This document shows positions 15,916-24,307 of a stretch of 64,000 nucleotides of DNA, in pieces. This DNA comes from Aristaeella lactis. Lineage in GTDB: Bacteria; Bacillota; Clostridia; Christensenellales; Aristaeellaceae. The stretch lies in NCBI RefSeq assembly GCF_018118585.1, contig NZ_CP069421.1:186001-250000 (forward strand). Reading direction: 5' to 3'. Positions within the stretch are counted from its first letter, which is position 1; each line of letters begins with the position of its first letter. A program made the translations under genes and the position numbers. The notes under the pieces are model-generated. The model was not told the DNA's origin, did no database searches, and saw nothing but the letters and a program-made list of their open reading frames with translations.

Positions 15916-17331
15916 ATGAAGAAAGCCTTTGTCAGGGGAGCCAATCCCTATATGCCCCTGTGGGAGCATGTACCGGACGGAGAGCCGCGGGTGTTTACCC
16001 ATAACGGGGAAACCCGGGTTTATGTATACGGATCGCATGACACGGAACGGACGCAGTACTGCGGCACGGATTATGTGGTCTGGTCGGCGCCGGTTACGGA
16101 CCTGACAGATTGGAAATGCCACGGCGTCTGCTACCGGGCGGAAGATAACAGCATTCTCTATGCGCCGGACGTGGTGCAGAAGGAAAATACCTACTATATG
16201 TACGCGGCGGAGCAGAAGGGCTCCCGCATCGTTGTGGCCAAATCTGATAAACCCTGGGGTCCCTTCACGGATCCGGTGCTGACAGAGCTGGGCTTTGATC
16301 CGGGCATCCTCGTGGATGATGACGGCCAGGTCTATGCCTACTGGGGCTTCTGTAAGTCCTACTGCGCGCAGCTGAATGAGGATATGGCGACCATCAAACC
16401 CGGAACCCTGCGGGAGAATCCGATCCCGCACTGCAGGGCACCCTGGGCGCCGGACGATGACGGTTTCGGAAGGGAATATTTCTTTGAGGCATCCAGTCCC
16501 CGGAAGATCTGCGGCAAGTATATCTATATCTACTCCCGCCGGGTGAATGAACCCGTGCCGGAACTGGGTATCTATGAAGACTGCAACGGCTTCCTGTCCT
16601 ACATGTGGAGTGACTGGCCCCTGGGCGGCTGGCAGTGGGGCGGGGATATCAGCTTTAACGGCGGTGAGATCCTGAAGGACGCGGAGGGCAAGGGCACCAT
16701 GACTTTTCGCTGGGGCAACAACCATGGCTCCGTCATGGAAGTGAACGGTCAGTGGTATGTGTTCTATCACCGCCAGTCCGGGCAGGATGAGTTCTCACGC
16801 CAGGCAATGCTGGAACCCGTGGATGTGGTGCAGGGAAAAGACGGCAAGGTCTGGATTGGTAAGGTGGACTTCCTGGACGGGGAACCGGTTGCTTCCAGGC
16901 CGGTGGAGATGACGTCCCAGGGACCGCATCTGAACGGTATTGATGCCCGGAAATGGATCTCCGCAGGATATGCCTGCCACCTGTACGGCGGCAAGGAAAC
17001 GGCCTGGATAGAGCCGGTGTATGAGCAGCGGGAAGATGTATCCGCCAGGGTGATGGACATTACAGACGGCCTGACAGTGGGCTTCCGCTATCTGCAGTTC
17101 GGACTGAACACCCCAAGGACGATTACTGTGGTGATGAAGACGGAAGGGGCAGGGAAGGTCCATGTCCGGCTGGATACACCCGGCGGACAGGAAATCGCCC
17201 TGCTGGAGGCGCAGGACGGGGAAGTGACCGTTCCGCTGCTGGGCGGCGTGACCGGCAAACACGCTGTGTATTTCGTTTTTGAAATCGTGGGAGGAAAAGC
17301 GGAAATGGACCGCTTCACCTTTGATGACTGA
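15916..17331 (+). CDS. Glycoside hydrolase family 43 with C-terminal CBM6-like domain
   Basis: GH43 enzymes cleave arabinose- and xylose-containing plant glycans. The 471-residue protein has a five-bladed propeller domain (about 1-310). Likely active-site regions are YAPDVVQKE, FDPGILVDDDGQVYAYWG (near 133) and FFEASSPRKI (near 194, probable acid Glu). The C-terminal 130 residues (KVHVRLDTPGGQE) resemble a CBM6-type sugar-binding domain. No signal peptide is present, so it should act on imported oligosaccharides in the cytoplasm. It is alone, with no transporter beside it. Substrate specificity cannot be assigned. Confidence 0.9.
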   Translation: MKKAFVRGANPYMPLWEHVPDGEPRVFTHNGETRVYVYGSHDTERTQYCGTDYVVWSAPVTDLTDWKCHGVCYRAEDNSILYAPDVVQKENTYYMYAAEQKGSRIVVAKSDKPWGPFTDPVLTELGFDPGILVDDDGQVYAYWGFCKSYCAQLNEDMATIKPGTLRENPIPHCRAPWAPDDDGFGREYFFEASSPRKICGKYIYIYSRRVNEPVPELGIYEDCNGFLSYMWSDWPLGGWQWGGDISFNGGEILKDAEGKGTMTFRWGNNHGSVMEVNGQWYVFYHRQSGQDEFSRQAMLEPVDVVQGKDGKVWIGKVDFLDGEPVASRPVEMTSQGPHLNGIDARKWISAGYACHLYGGKETAWIEPVYEQREDVSARVMDITDGLTVGFRYLQFGLNTPRTITVVMKTEGAGKVHVRLDTPGGQEIALLEAQDGEVTVPLLGGVTGKHAVYFVFEIVGGKAEMDRFTFDD

Positions 17332-17341
17332 CCTTCCCGGC

Positions 17342-17370
17342 TTGTCAAAAAACGGGCGGTATGCTATAAT
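17342..17370 (+). promoter_or_regulatory. Promoter of tRNA-Ser
   Basis: TTGTCA (17342-17347), 17 bp, TATAAT (17365-17370) with TGC before it (extended -10), 15 bases before the mature tRNA start. Confidence 0.85.
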
Positions 17371-17384
17371 TCGCCCGTTGCCGT

Positions 17385-17475
17385 GGAGCGGTATCGAAGT
17401 GGTCATAACGGGGCTGACTCGAAATCAGTTTGTCGGTTTACCGGCACGTGGGTTCGAATCCCACCCGCTCCGCCA
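17385..17475 (+). tRNA. tRNA-Ser (anticodon CGA)
   Basis: A 91-nt class II tRNA. The acceptor GGAGCGG pairs with CCGCTCC, the discriminator is G, and CCA is encoded. The anticodon stem CTGA/TCAG encloses CTCGAAA with anticodon CGA, reading UCG. The T arm is GTGGGTTCGAATCCCAC, and a long variable arm lies between it and the anticodon stem. Confidence 0.96.
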
Positions 17476-17482
17476 AAAATGA

Positions 17483-17511
17483 AACACCCCTAGCGGGGTG
17501 TTTTCGTTTTT
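17483..17511 (+). terminator. Terminator of tRNA-Ser
   Basis: AACACCCC, loop TAGC, GGGGTGTT, then TTCGTTTTT. Confidence 0.85.
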
Positions 17512-17520
17512 GGCGAAATG

Positions 17521-17547
17521 AGCGGGTGGGATTCGGACCCACGTGCC
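17521..17547 (-). repeat. Inverted partial copy of the tRNA-Ser 3' end
   Basis: These 27 bases are the reverse complement of the T arm and acceptor 3' strand of the neighbouring tRNA-Ser with one mismatch, preceded by TGGCG like the CCA end. It is a remnant, not a functional tRNA. Confidence 0.85.
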
Positions 17548-17662
17548 CACGTGGCAAACGAGCCGAATGTCAGCACAGTGTGCTGTCCGGTGAAGCCGGA
17601 AATGAGGCGAGTTTGTTAGCGCGAAAGGGAGAATGAGGCCCGCTCCAAGGGTTTCAGGCGAC

Positions 17663-17698
17663 CATTGAGCGAACGGTATCGAATCCCACCCGCTCCGC
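17663..17698 (+). repeat. Internally deleted tRNA-Ser remnant / candidate att site
   Basis: A GAGCGAACGGTATCGAA segment resembles the tRNA 5' end and joins directly at the shared CGAA to the 3' end. The final 20 bases (17679-17698) are identical to 17454-17473 of the intact tRNA. This looks like a tRNA copy that lost its middle, or a recombination scar. The 17548-17662 stretch between remnants has no supported gene. Confidence 0.75.
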
Positions 17699-17709
17699 TT
17701 TGTTATTTA

Positions 17710-17736
17710 AAGGCCGAACCTCAAAGGGTTCGGTTT
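17710..17736. terminator. GCCGAACC-family hairpin
   Basis: GGCCGAACC, loop TCAAAG, GGTTCGGTTT. It is a diverged member of a hairpin family also found at 22226, 30264, 33664, 47945 and 56109. The 17737-17832 stretch is AT-rich without a clear feature. Confidence 0.6.
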
Positions 17737-17832
17737 ATCATATATTACAGTCAACGTATTTCATTTATTTCGTGAAACCATATCATTACTCTGATCAGTC
17801 AACATCTCTATTCCTGCAAGGTACATTTTCCG

Positions 17833-18249
17833 TCAATTGAATCTTGTATCCAGTAAGGAACGTACCTCCTCAATCGCGCGAACCGCCAGTTCAACAGAAC
17901 GATCAAGGAATGAAGCACATTCTTCTCTTGAGAAACCAACAAAGGGGTATTTCCCTTCTTCCAATGTTGGCATGTAATACATCATCCTGATTTTGGCAGG
18001 GATAGCGCCTTTTGGAAGATAATCAATATAGTCCGGAAAGGTTTTTAAATCCCGGATTTCAGTGAAATAACCGGAGTCTGGATGCTCATCCAGGTATTCT
18101 CTTTCAACAACGTAAAAATCTTTCATGCGGTCCTTGCGGTCTGGAAAGAGTTTCTTGAAGTTGTCCCAGGTTTCCTCCATACCGGAAGACTGCTCACGAA
18201 GTTCATCAAATGCCTTTGCGGTATTTCCATACAGGCGGCTTCCACACAC
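17833..18249 (-). CDS. Hypothetical protein, probable C-terminal part of a frame-disrupted gene
   Basis: The open frame encodes about 138 residues from a GTG. The GTG has no Shine-Dalgarno sequence and lies inside the upstream membrane-protein frame, 127 bases before that frame ends. Reading the same frame backwards gives plausible coding (LQADRNVCGSRLYGNT) up to a stop near 18276. I therefore think this and 18123-18554 are one gene split by a frameshift near 18250-18275. The product is soluble, charged and of no family I recognise. Confidence 0.55.
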   Translation of the reverse strand: MCGSRLYGNTAKAFDELREQSSGMEETWDNFKKLFPDRKDRMKDFYVVEREYLDEHPDSGYFTEIRDLKTFPDYIDYLPKGAIPAKIRMMYYMPTLEEGKYPFVGFSREECASFLDRSVELAVRAIEEVRSLLDTRFN

Positions 18250-18554
18250 ATTTCTGTCAGCCTGGAGCGGCTTTCAGTACCTTTTGACTGTGATTTACAG
18301 AACACGAGGGCACATGTTGCCAACAATGTTGAGACTGCAATGATCCAGATTGTATCGTTAAACAGTTTCTCAAAATGAAACGGATGATCTCCCATAAGCA
18401 GCCAGATAATGATTGCGGGTATGATTGCTGAAAACATGGGGGAGAACATCAGCAGGTTCTTTTTGTTTCTTAGTTTCACAGACAGGAACATGTTAATGGC
18501 AAACCATATTCCGCTAAGTAAAAAACCTATGATAAAAATGACTGGATACAGCAT
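18123..18554 (-). CDS. Small membrane protein, probable N-terminal part of the same disrupted gene
   Basis: The ATG follows AAAGGAG by nine bases, and a cassette-type promoter lies at 18614. The first 100 residues contain three hydrophobic segments (LYPVIFIIGFLLSGIWFAI, SPMFSAIIPAIIIWLLM, TIWIIAVSTLLATCALVF). After about residue 103 the sequence becomes Arg/Ser-rich and low-quality, consistent with reading out of frame, while the overlapping frame 17833-18249 looks like its natural continuation. Function unknown. Confidence 0.6.
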   Translation of the reverse strand: MLYPVIFIIGFLLSGIWFAINMFLSVKLRNKKNLLMFSPMFSAIIPAIIIWLLMGDHPFHFEKLFNDTIWIIAVSTLLATCALVFCKSQSKGTESRSRLTEMCVEAACMEIPQRHLMNFVSSLPVWRKPGTTSRNSFQTARTA

Positions 18555-18613
18555 TGGCGTACTCCTTTGGATTCCGGAAAACTGATTTGCTGCCAGAATA
18601 TCGAAACAGGAAA

Positions 18614-18643
18614 ATTCTATCAGATGAATACTCATCACGTCAA
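18614..18643 (-). promoter_or_regulatory. Shared-type promoter (TTGACG-18-TAGAAT)
   Basis: On the minus strand TTGACG, 18 bp ending TGA, TAGAAT. It serves the frame-disrupted membrane-protein gene. Confidence 0.7.
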
Positions 18644-18714
18644 AAATACATCACGGATGAAGCTGCAGGGACATAAAAACTGGAATGTGTTTTATTATCT
18701 TCTGAGACGGAGTG

Positions 18715-19764
18715 CTACATGTGCCTAAAAAAATCAATGTCTCTTGTCTGCTCGTACTCTATAGCATCCAGGTGTTTTTGAATCTTAGTATCATCAGTGC
18801 CGGCCTCTTTTAATTCGACCGAGGCGTTCCACCACAAAGGCCGTATACATTTATAAAGCAGAGGAGCTGCTTCCTTTTCCAAATCAGAAAACGAATATAC
18901 CTTCTTTGCGATATCCAAAGCATGAAGCACACGCTTAAGAAAAGTTTCTTCTTCCTCCAATTTTTCGTAGGTTTCGGAAGTGGAAACATAAGGAGCCTGG
19001 CGGACTATATAGTTTATGTAAACTTCTCTTCCGCCTATATTAAAATCATAAACTCCCTTGAATATACCGTCTTCATCCAATAAAACATTGGTATAGTTTA
19101 TATCAGCCTGAAACACTGATGTCGGCAATTTGTGATAGATTTTTTCGAGTTCCCGTCTTGCTTTAAGCCAGTTATTCCATATTCGTTTAACCCTGTCCGA
19201 GTACTTCTCCGGCAGAGTCTTCGCTATTGCCAGCCACTTTTTAGCATCTGCCGTCGTTTCGTCACATTCATCAGCAGGATCAAACACTTCGAACATACAA
19301 TAAGCCGATGGAAGATCCGTATAATCAAAATGGCAAGACGCTACTTTAGCATCCATGATCATGGCGTCCTCCAAAAATGTATACCATCCGTCCTTAACAA
19401 GCTCAGTATCTGGAAACTTGTCGCTTATCAATTCTTCTGCAGATCTGTATTTTGAAAACTCCTCACCCCATGCTATACAGGTTCTGCCTTTATACATAAT
19501 GGTCGGAAAAGTTCCGTCCAAAGCGCGAATATACTGCGGGCAGTAATAACCGAGGTCACGGTATTCTTTAGCAATCCTTTCCCATAGGACAAGATGTTTT
19601 TCGTCAGTAAAACCATTTGAGGAAAGCTTGACCACAATCTTTTCATTTCCAAGATCCACGAGCAAAGCTTCTCTGAAATCATCGTCTCCGTGGCTGGTGT
19701 TTTTAGTCTCTATATTTTGAGGGATGCTTTTAGTAAAAAGCCCCACCACATCATTTACATCCAT
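18715..19764 (-). CDS. APH/choline-kinase-like phosphotransferase
   Basis: A 349-residue protein with a protein-kinase-like fold of the aminoglycoside/choline phosphotransferase group. The catalytic-loop region reads VFQADINYTNVLLDEDG followed by GVYDFNIGG. The Asp and Asn of the Brenner motif (D-x4-N) are present, but the usual His before it is Gln and the metal-binding DFD/DFE is DFN. The substrate might be an aminoglycoside, a macrolide or a cell metabolite; resistance is not shown. The start has a weak Shine-Dalgarno sequence. Neighbours are a cytidine deaminase and a transglutaminase-like protein on the same strand. Confidence 0.8.
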   Translation of the reverse strand: MDVNDVVGLFTKSIPQNIETKNTSHGDDDFREALLVDLGNEKIVVKLSSNGFTDEKHLVLWERIAKEYRDLGYYCPQYIRALDGTFPTIMYKGRTCIAWGEEFSKYRSAEELISDKFPDTELVKDGWYTFLEDAMIMDAKVASCHFDYTDLPSAYCMFEVFDPADECDETTADAKKWLAIAKTLPEKYSDRVKRIWNNWLKARRELEKIYHKLPTSVFQADINYTNVLLDEDGIFKGVYDFNIGGREVYINYIVRQAPYVSTSETYEKLEEEETFLKRVLHALDIAKKVYSFSDLEKEAAPLLYKCIRPLWWNASVELKEAGTDDTKIQKHLDAIEYEQTRDIDFFRHM

Positions 19765-19856
19765 CTGCTTTTACCCGTCATTCTACAGATTGTTCTTTAA
19801 AACTATTTCATCTTCTGTCCTGTGATCGGCTGTGTCCCACTTCGACAAACCTGCAT

Positions 19857-20249
19857 TTATTTATGCCGCGGATATTCGGGCATGAGGTCTATCAGCCTTG
19901 CTGTCCGTCCTTCTTTATCCAACAGGATTTCAATATTTTCCACGTCTCCGCCTAAATGCATCATAAATTCTCTGCAAATGCCACAAGACGGAATGATGTT
20001 GCCATCTTTATATACTGAAACCACTTTTGTAATCTCACTTTCTCCGTATGTAAGCATTGTTGATAAAGCATTTCTTTCAGCACACATTCCAATAGAGCCG
20101 TCAGTGTCTATACATATGCCTTTGTATATATTTCCCTTTTTTGTGAGCACGGCGGATGCCACGCTTCCTACCCACATTTTATTTGAAACATCATGAGGAT
20201 TCAAAACGCTCATAGCTTCCTCATATAATCTTTTCCATTCTTTGTCCAT
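19857..20249 (-). CDS. Cytidine deaminase-like protein
   Basis: A 130-residue zinc deaminase of the cytidine/blasticidin-S deaminase family. It has the catalytic CAERNA motif near residue 56 (Cys ligand and Glu proton shuttle) and PSCGICREF with the other two zinc cysteines. Length is typical of homotetrameric cytidine deaminases (about 130). GGAGGAG precedes the ATG. It could act in pyrimidine salvage or, as in some relatives, detoxify nucleoside antibiotics; sequence alone does not decide. Confidence 0.88.
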   Translation of the reverse strand: MDKEWKRLYEEAMSVLNPHDVSNKMWVGSVASAVLTKKGNIYKGICIDTDGSIGMCAERNALSTMLTYGESEITKVVSVYKDGNIIPSCGICREFMMHLGGDVENIEILLDKEGRTARLIDLMPEYPRHK

Positions 20250-20267
20250 TGTTTTCTCCTCCTGTTA

Positions 20268-21131
20268 TTATACTTTGAGCTTTGCGGCAGATAAAATGCG
20301 GGAAACATTTTTATCCATGTTGTCTCTCATTTGCTGCAGTTCGGGCGCTTGAAACTGAACAGGGATATCTTTCAGGAAGAATGCATTGCTCCACTGATCG
20401 TTATCCCAGATGGAAGAAGGCTCTTTTACTGAAAACTGATAGTATTCTTCAGTGCTTGTTATCGTGGCCATTATCGGTGTATGCCCCTTATCTTTGGTAT
20501 AAGACATATAGGTAACATACAGGGACCAGTCATCAGGTTCATTCAGGATTAAAAGATAAAAGACGGAGTCATGCCTGTCATCTGCAGATAATACGATATC
20601 ATCATGAATCCACGGGGCATATAACAATCCGGCATAATCAGGAATACCCCAGCGGTTCGCTTTCGCTATACATTCGTCCTCGATGGCTTTCAGGCGTTTT
20701 TCAAATGCTTCCGGTTCCAGCAGTTCATATTCCTGGTGAGGACAATTATAACCATGCCATTTCCGATAGGGGAGAGTTGGATCGATCAGGATCCACTTGC
20801 CGTCTATCAGAGCGGCAGCACATATATGGTCCTGCTCATCACCATAGCAATCTTTTGAAATATAGGCATAACGGGCCGGGATTCCCATCGTTATCAGCGA
20901 AGAGACAACCAAATTGGAATAATCCCCGCATGTTCCGCATTTCATATTCAATAAATCCAGATCGCTTCGCTGTAAAGGGAAGAAAGGCATGTTTATTCTG
21001 CTGTAACTGATCTCTTTGTCAAACCAGCGGAAAAGGTTGTTAATGAACTCCTCTGCGGTACGGGAGGCGCCCCTTATCTGTTCAATAAACGCTTTGATTT
21101 CAGGTGAAGAAGGATGAATATATGTTTCCAT
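20268..21131 (-). CDS. Transglutaminase-like domain protein
   Basis: A 287-residue cytoplasmic protein without signal peptide. The core has the Cys-His-Asp order of transglutaminase-like peptidases: MKCGTCGDYSNLVV (Cys near 66), GDEQDHICAAALIDGKW (His) and ILIDPTLP (Asp). The remaining C-terminal 130 residues are unrecognised. It lies 18 bases before the cytidine deaminase gene and may share its transcript from the promoter at 21191. A protease or amidase role is possible; the substrate is unknown. Confidence 0.82.
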   Translation of the reverse strand: METYIHPSSPEIKAFIEQIRGASRTAEEFINNLFRWFDKEISYSRINMPFFPLQRSDLDLLNMKCGTCGDYSNLVVSSLITMGIPARYAYISKDCYGDEQDHICAAALIDGKWILIDPTLPYRKWHGYNCPHQEYELLEPEAFEKRLKAIEDECIAKANRWGIPDYAGLLYAPWIHDDIVLSADDRHDSVFYLLILNEPDDWSLYVTYMSYTKDKGHTPIMATITSTEEYYQFSVKEPSSIWDNDQWSNAFFLKDIPVQFQAPELQQMRDNMDKNVSRILSAAKLKV

Positions 21132-21190
21132 TAAAATGCCTCATCAGAGAAATAAATAGACTTTACTGCCAGTAGACAGAAACTGTAGAG

Positions 21191-21220
21191 ATTCTATCAG
21201 AAGACCATTTATTTCGTCAA
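21191..21220 (-). promoter_or_regulatory. Shared-type promoter (TTGACG-18-TAGAAT)
   Basis: On the minus strand TTGACG, 18 bp ending TGA, TAGAAT. It would drive the transglutaminase-like and cytidine deaminase genes. Confidence 0.7.
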
Positions 21221-21300
21221 AGGGAAAGCTGGATAAAGATGTACCATAGTGCGCGTGTTTATTCGCTCTGCTTGCGAACAATACAGGATTTATCTTTTAA

Positions 21301-21329
21301 TTGTATATGGATTTTGTATCTGTTATAAT
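21301..21329 (+). promoter_or_regulatory. Promoter of the lipoprotein gene
   Basis: TTGTAT, 17 bp, TATAAT preceded by TGT (extended -10), divergent from the promoter at 21191. Confidence 0.72.
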
Positions 21330-21394
21330 TCTTCCAACGAACCGCAATTATGCAATAAATGACAGTACTTTTTTTATATTGCAGGAGGACTACT

Positions 21395-22192
21395 ATGAAA
21401 AAGCTCCATTTCCTCATTGTCGCCATTCTCTGCGTTTTCCTTATTTCCGGCTGCGCCAGTGTACAGCACGCATCTGATACCGTTGATGAGCCAAAGCCCT
21501 CTGATCAGATTCCTGAAGCAACAACTGCGCCGCAGTCCTTTGGTTTGGCTCTTGTTTACGGCAAGCCGGAAGCAAAGACGGGTGAAAAAATCTATTCAGA
21601 AAGTTATCGTAAATTCCCTCTGGATGCTGCTGTAATGCTGGACTATATTACCGACAATTCTACGGCTTTCGTGGGAGCTCAAAATATTGCTTCTTCACAT
21701 CACCATATAATAGATACTGATGAAAGAAAAAACACTGCTGAAGCCAGATATAATTCTGCGGTACAGGGAGACTTCACACTTTATGCTTATGATGTCCAGT
21801 ATGACGGAGCTCGTGCATGGTTTGATCCATCTGACCCACTAGTGGTTTACACATGCTCGGGAAACGGTTTAATATCCGTTGCGAAACCCGGAACAAATTG
21901 GGTAAGCGAAATATCATTTGCCGGTGCAGTGCCCATGGTATCCCTTACAGTAACCTGCCGGGATGGAGAAAAGGAATTATCAACCCAAACTTTGCAAGCG
22001 GCAGAGATGGATGTTAACATGACCTATCAGGTTCCAGATGGAACGGACAATGTTAAGGTTGTGAGTTTCGATGCCGAAGGCAATATCATTGAGCAGGAAA
22101 TCCTCAAAAGTGGCAACTATGTTTATAATGTCTGGTATGACATTGGGGGATTCTTCCTGGGTTACAAGGCTCTGAATCTGAAATGGCCCTAA
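21395..22192 (+). CDS. Lipoprotein of unknown function
   Basis: A 265-residue protein with a lipoprotein signal peptide (MKKLHFLIVAILCVFLISG then C) whose lipobox LISGC gives Cys20 as the modified residue. A Thr/Pro-rich linker follows to about residue 45, then a beta-rich extracellular domain with no recognised family. I chose the ATG behind GGAGG because a start 12 codons upstream adds residues before the signal peptide. It ends just before a tRNA-Ser 3'-end repeat. Confidence 0.82.
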   Translation: MKKLHFLIVAILCVFLISGCASVQHASDTVDEPKPSDQIPEATTAPQSFGLALVYGKPEAKTGEKIYSESYRKFPLDAAVMLDYITDNSTAFVGAQNIASSHHHIIDTDERKNTAEARYNSAVQGDFTLYAYDVQYDGARAWFDPSDPLVVYTCSGNGLISVAKPGTNWVSEISFAGAVPMVSLTVTCRDGEKELSTQTLQAAEMDVNMTYQVPDGTDNVKVVSFDAEGNIIEQEILKSGNYVYNVWYDIGGFFLGYKALNLKWP

Positions 22193-22207
22193 GAGTAACG
22201 TATATTT

Positions 22208-22224
22208 CCCGCTCCGCCAAAAAT
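22208..22224 (+). repeat. 17-bp copy of the tRNA-Ser 3' end and flank
   Basis: CCCGCTCCGCCAAAAAT is identical to 17464-17480, covering the acceptor 3' strand, CCA and five flanking bases. As a direct repeat 4.7 kb from the tRNA it fits the far attachment site of an island or its scar. Confidence 0.75.
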
Positions 22225-22225
22225 A

Positions 22226-22255
22226 AAAGCCGAACCTGTGAGGTTCGACTTTTTC
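22226..22255. terminator. GCCGAACC-family terminator hairpin
   Basis: AAAGCCGAACCT, loop GTG, AGGTTCGACTTTTT. The downstream TCTGTTATCTG is also shared with the copy at 30264. Confidence 0.8.
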
Positions 22256-22308
22256 TGTTATCTGAGTTTTACCCTACAGAGACACAGAACTGCTCCCGGC
22301 CTCCCACA

Positions 22309-24153
22309 TCAGAAATCAACATAATTCAAATCGATCCAGAGAGCCGGGCGGACAATAAAGTTTCTATGATAGGCACGAGAGTAACTAAGTGAACCATCAT
22401 GATTCACGCCTGCCGCGCTGTTCGGACAGCTGCCGGGAGATCGAAGCCACCACCATCCTGTAACGTCTCCTTCTGCGGTACGGTATTCATCACTTGTGTT
22501 TACTCCCAATGTGATGGCATAAGCTGTCGGAGCGACGCGGGCATTGACGTTATTCGCATCTTCGATTGTAACATTCAGATACCGGTTTGCCTCGGCACAA
22601 CTCAGCAGGAAAATTCTGTCCTGTGTGTTGTTTCCGCCGGGCATTTTTTCTCCTCCAATCAATGTCCAATCATAGCCCTGGGGATCACTGTTGTCGACCG
22701 TTGTAGTCAGAATAGCTGCTTGTTCCTCCAGACTGAATGCCCAGTTCAGGAACCTGTCATTGAGCCAGGTTCGCATGGAGCAGGTTTCCCAGGTGCAATC
22801 ATCCCAGGTATTATGATATCCTGCCGCGGAAAGACCATATTTGCTCAGAAGCAATGCTTTCCCGTCCTGTACGTCCAGGACAATCCACTCAATGGGTTCT
22901 TTTCCGTTGCTTTGATCATTATCCTGCGCATAATTGCCAAAGGTGACTGTATCTCCAACAGATATTGTTTTCTGATCAATCGAATTATCAGCAAAACGTG
23001 CATTATATTCTTCTTCGGTTTCCCAGTGCACATCAGGATTCAGAACAATCAGGCTGCGCTCTTCCGAATCATTATAATCTTCATCCTCTTCCCAATCGTC
23101 ATCTTCTTCTGAATCATCGTAGTCTTCATAATCCTCGTCTTCTTCATATTCTTCATCATCATCCAGATCGTCTTCGGAATCATCAGCGTCTTCAGAGTCA
23201 TCATCTTCTTCGGGATATTCGTCTTCTTCGTCTTCCTCATCATTTTCTGAATCATCGTAGTTTGCAGAGTTTAACCATCCTTCCGGATCCAGCCATTCAG
23301 GCGAGTAACCGATCCAGGTAACGGTGGAAGGGATGGTAATGGTGAAGTCGGAAGTATCGAACAAGGCTTCGGATCCGATCTTCTGCAACCCTTCATTCAG
23401 GATGATTTCTTTAGCTAAATTAATGCATAACGCATGGTCTGCCAGTTCAATCACACTGCCGGGAACAATGATCTTTTCGAGGTTCGTACAGTCATAGGCG
23501 TTATATGGTCCGATATATTCCACACTGTCCGGAAACTCGAGTGTCTTCTGATAATAGCTGTAATTGGACAAGGCCGAATGTTCAATCCGCCTGACCCGAG
23601 GGAGAGGCAGTGTGTGCGCAGACGGATTGCAATAAATCAGGGATTCTGTCCTGGTGTCAATGAGAAAACCGTTTTCCACAATGTAGAAAGGATTACCGTT
23701 GGGAAAAGAGATTTCCGCATATACATGATGGAACGGATCATCGAGTGCGATCTTATCCAGTGTGGACGGCAGTTCAATTCTTTGTACACCGTGGGCACAT
23801 TCAAAAGCATAGGCTTTTAATTCGGTAACACATTCCGGGAGAACAAGACATTCAACCTTGTCGCCGTCATAGGAATTATCCCAGTTGTTAAAAGCACCAC
23901 CGTTGATTACGGTTAAGGGCTTTCCTTCAAAGGTGTCAGGAACCACCACCCGGGCAGGCTGGGGTTTATCGGAATCAACACTGTAGTGTGCTAATACCGC
24001 ATGATTACCCTCTATTGTATAGAAGAAATGCTCACCTGATTCGTTATAAACATCACCGGAAAAGGTGAACCATTTTTCGTCAGAGCTTTCAGCCCATCCG
24101 CCAAGCGGCAGCAGGCACAGGACCAGCAGACAGATCAGCATCATGCGCTTCAT
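22309..24153 (-). CDS. Secreted LRR_5 (BspA-like) protein with DUF6273 domain
   Basis: A 614-residue exported protein. After a signal peptide (1-21) come BspA/TpLRR-type leucine-rich repeats (about 60-275, with GSVIELADHALCINLAKEI as an example). A tract of about 70 residues made almost only of Asp, Glu, Ser and Tyr follows (about 297-366). The C-terminal part (about 390-614) resembles DUF6273, with FGNYAQDND, WIVLDVQDGKALLLSKY and WWLRSPGSC. No anchor is seen. BspA-type repeats mediate adhesion in other gut and oral bacteria. AAGGAGA precedes the ATG. Target unknown. Confidence 0.85.
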   Translation of the reverse strand: MKRMMLICLLVLCLLPLGGWAESSDEKWFTFSGDVYNESGEHFFYTIEGNHAVLAHYSVDSDKPQPARVVVPDTFEGKPLTVINGGAFNNWDNSYDGDKVECLVLPECVTELKAYAFECAHGVQRIELPSTLDKIALDDPFHHVYAEISFPNGNPFYIVENGFLIDTRTESLIYCNPSAHTLPLPRVRRIEHSALSNYSYYQKTLEFPDSVEYIGPYNAYDCTNLEKIIVPGSVIELADHALCINLAKEIILNEGLQKIGSEALFDTSDFTITIPSTVTWIGYSPEWLDPEGWLNSANYDDSENDEEDEEDEYPEEDDDSEDADDSEDDLDDDEEYEEDEDYEDYDDSEEDDDWEEDEDYNDSEERSLIVLNPDVHWETEEEYNARFADNSIDQKTISVGDTVTFGNYAQDNDQSNGKEPIEWIVLDVQDGKALLLSKYGLSAAGYHNTWDDCTWETCSMRTWLNDRFLNWAFSLEEQAAILTTTVDNSDPQGYDWTLIGGEKMPGGNNTQDRIFLLSCAEANRYLNVTIEDANNVNARVAPTAYAITLGVNTSDEYRTAEGDVTGWWWLRSPGSCPNSAAGVNHDGSLSYSRAYHRNFIVRPALWIDLNYVDF

Positions 24154-24307
24154 TTCTCTTTCTCCTTACATCTGTTATCTTCTTCTGAAATCAAACAAAA
24201 TGGGGATTTGGGATGGCATCTTCTGATTATGTAACGTTCGACAGGGGCTGAAGCATTCCCCGATTCTATAACTTATTCTGTTGAGAGATGAAATCATGAA
24301 CCGGAAG

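Noticed and set aside
17521-17698. Additional tRNA-Ser genes
   Set aside because: The copies lack a complete cloverleaf; one is inverted and partial, one has lost its middle.
22399-23112. Plus-strand frames opposite the LRR-DUF6273 gene
   Set aside because: Shadow frames caused by biased codons, particularly the acidic tract; no ribosome site or protein features.
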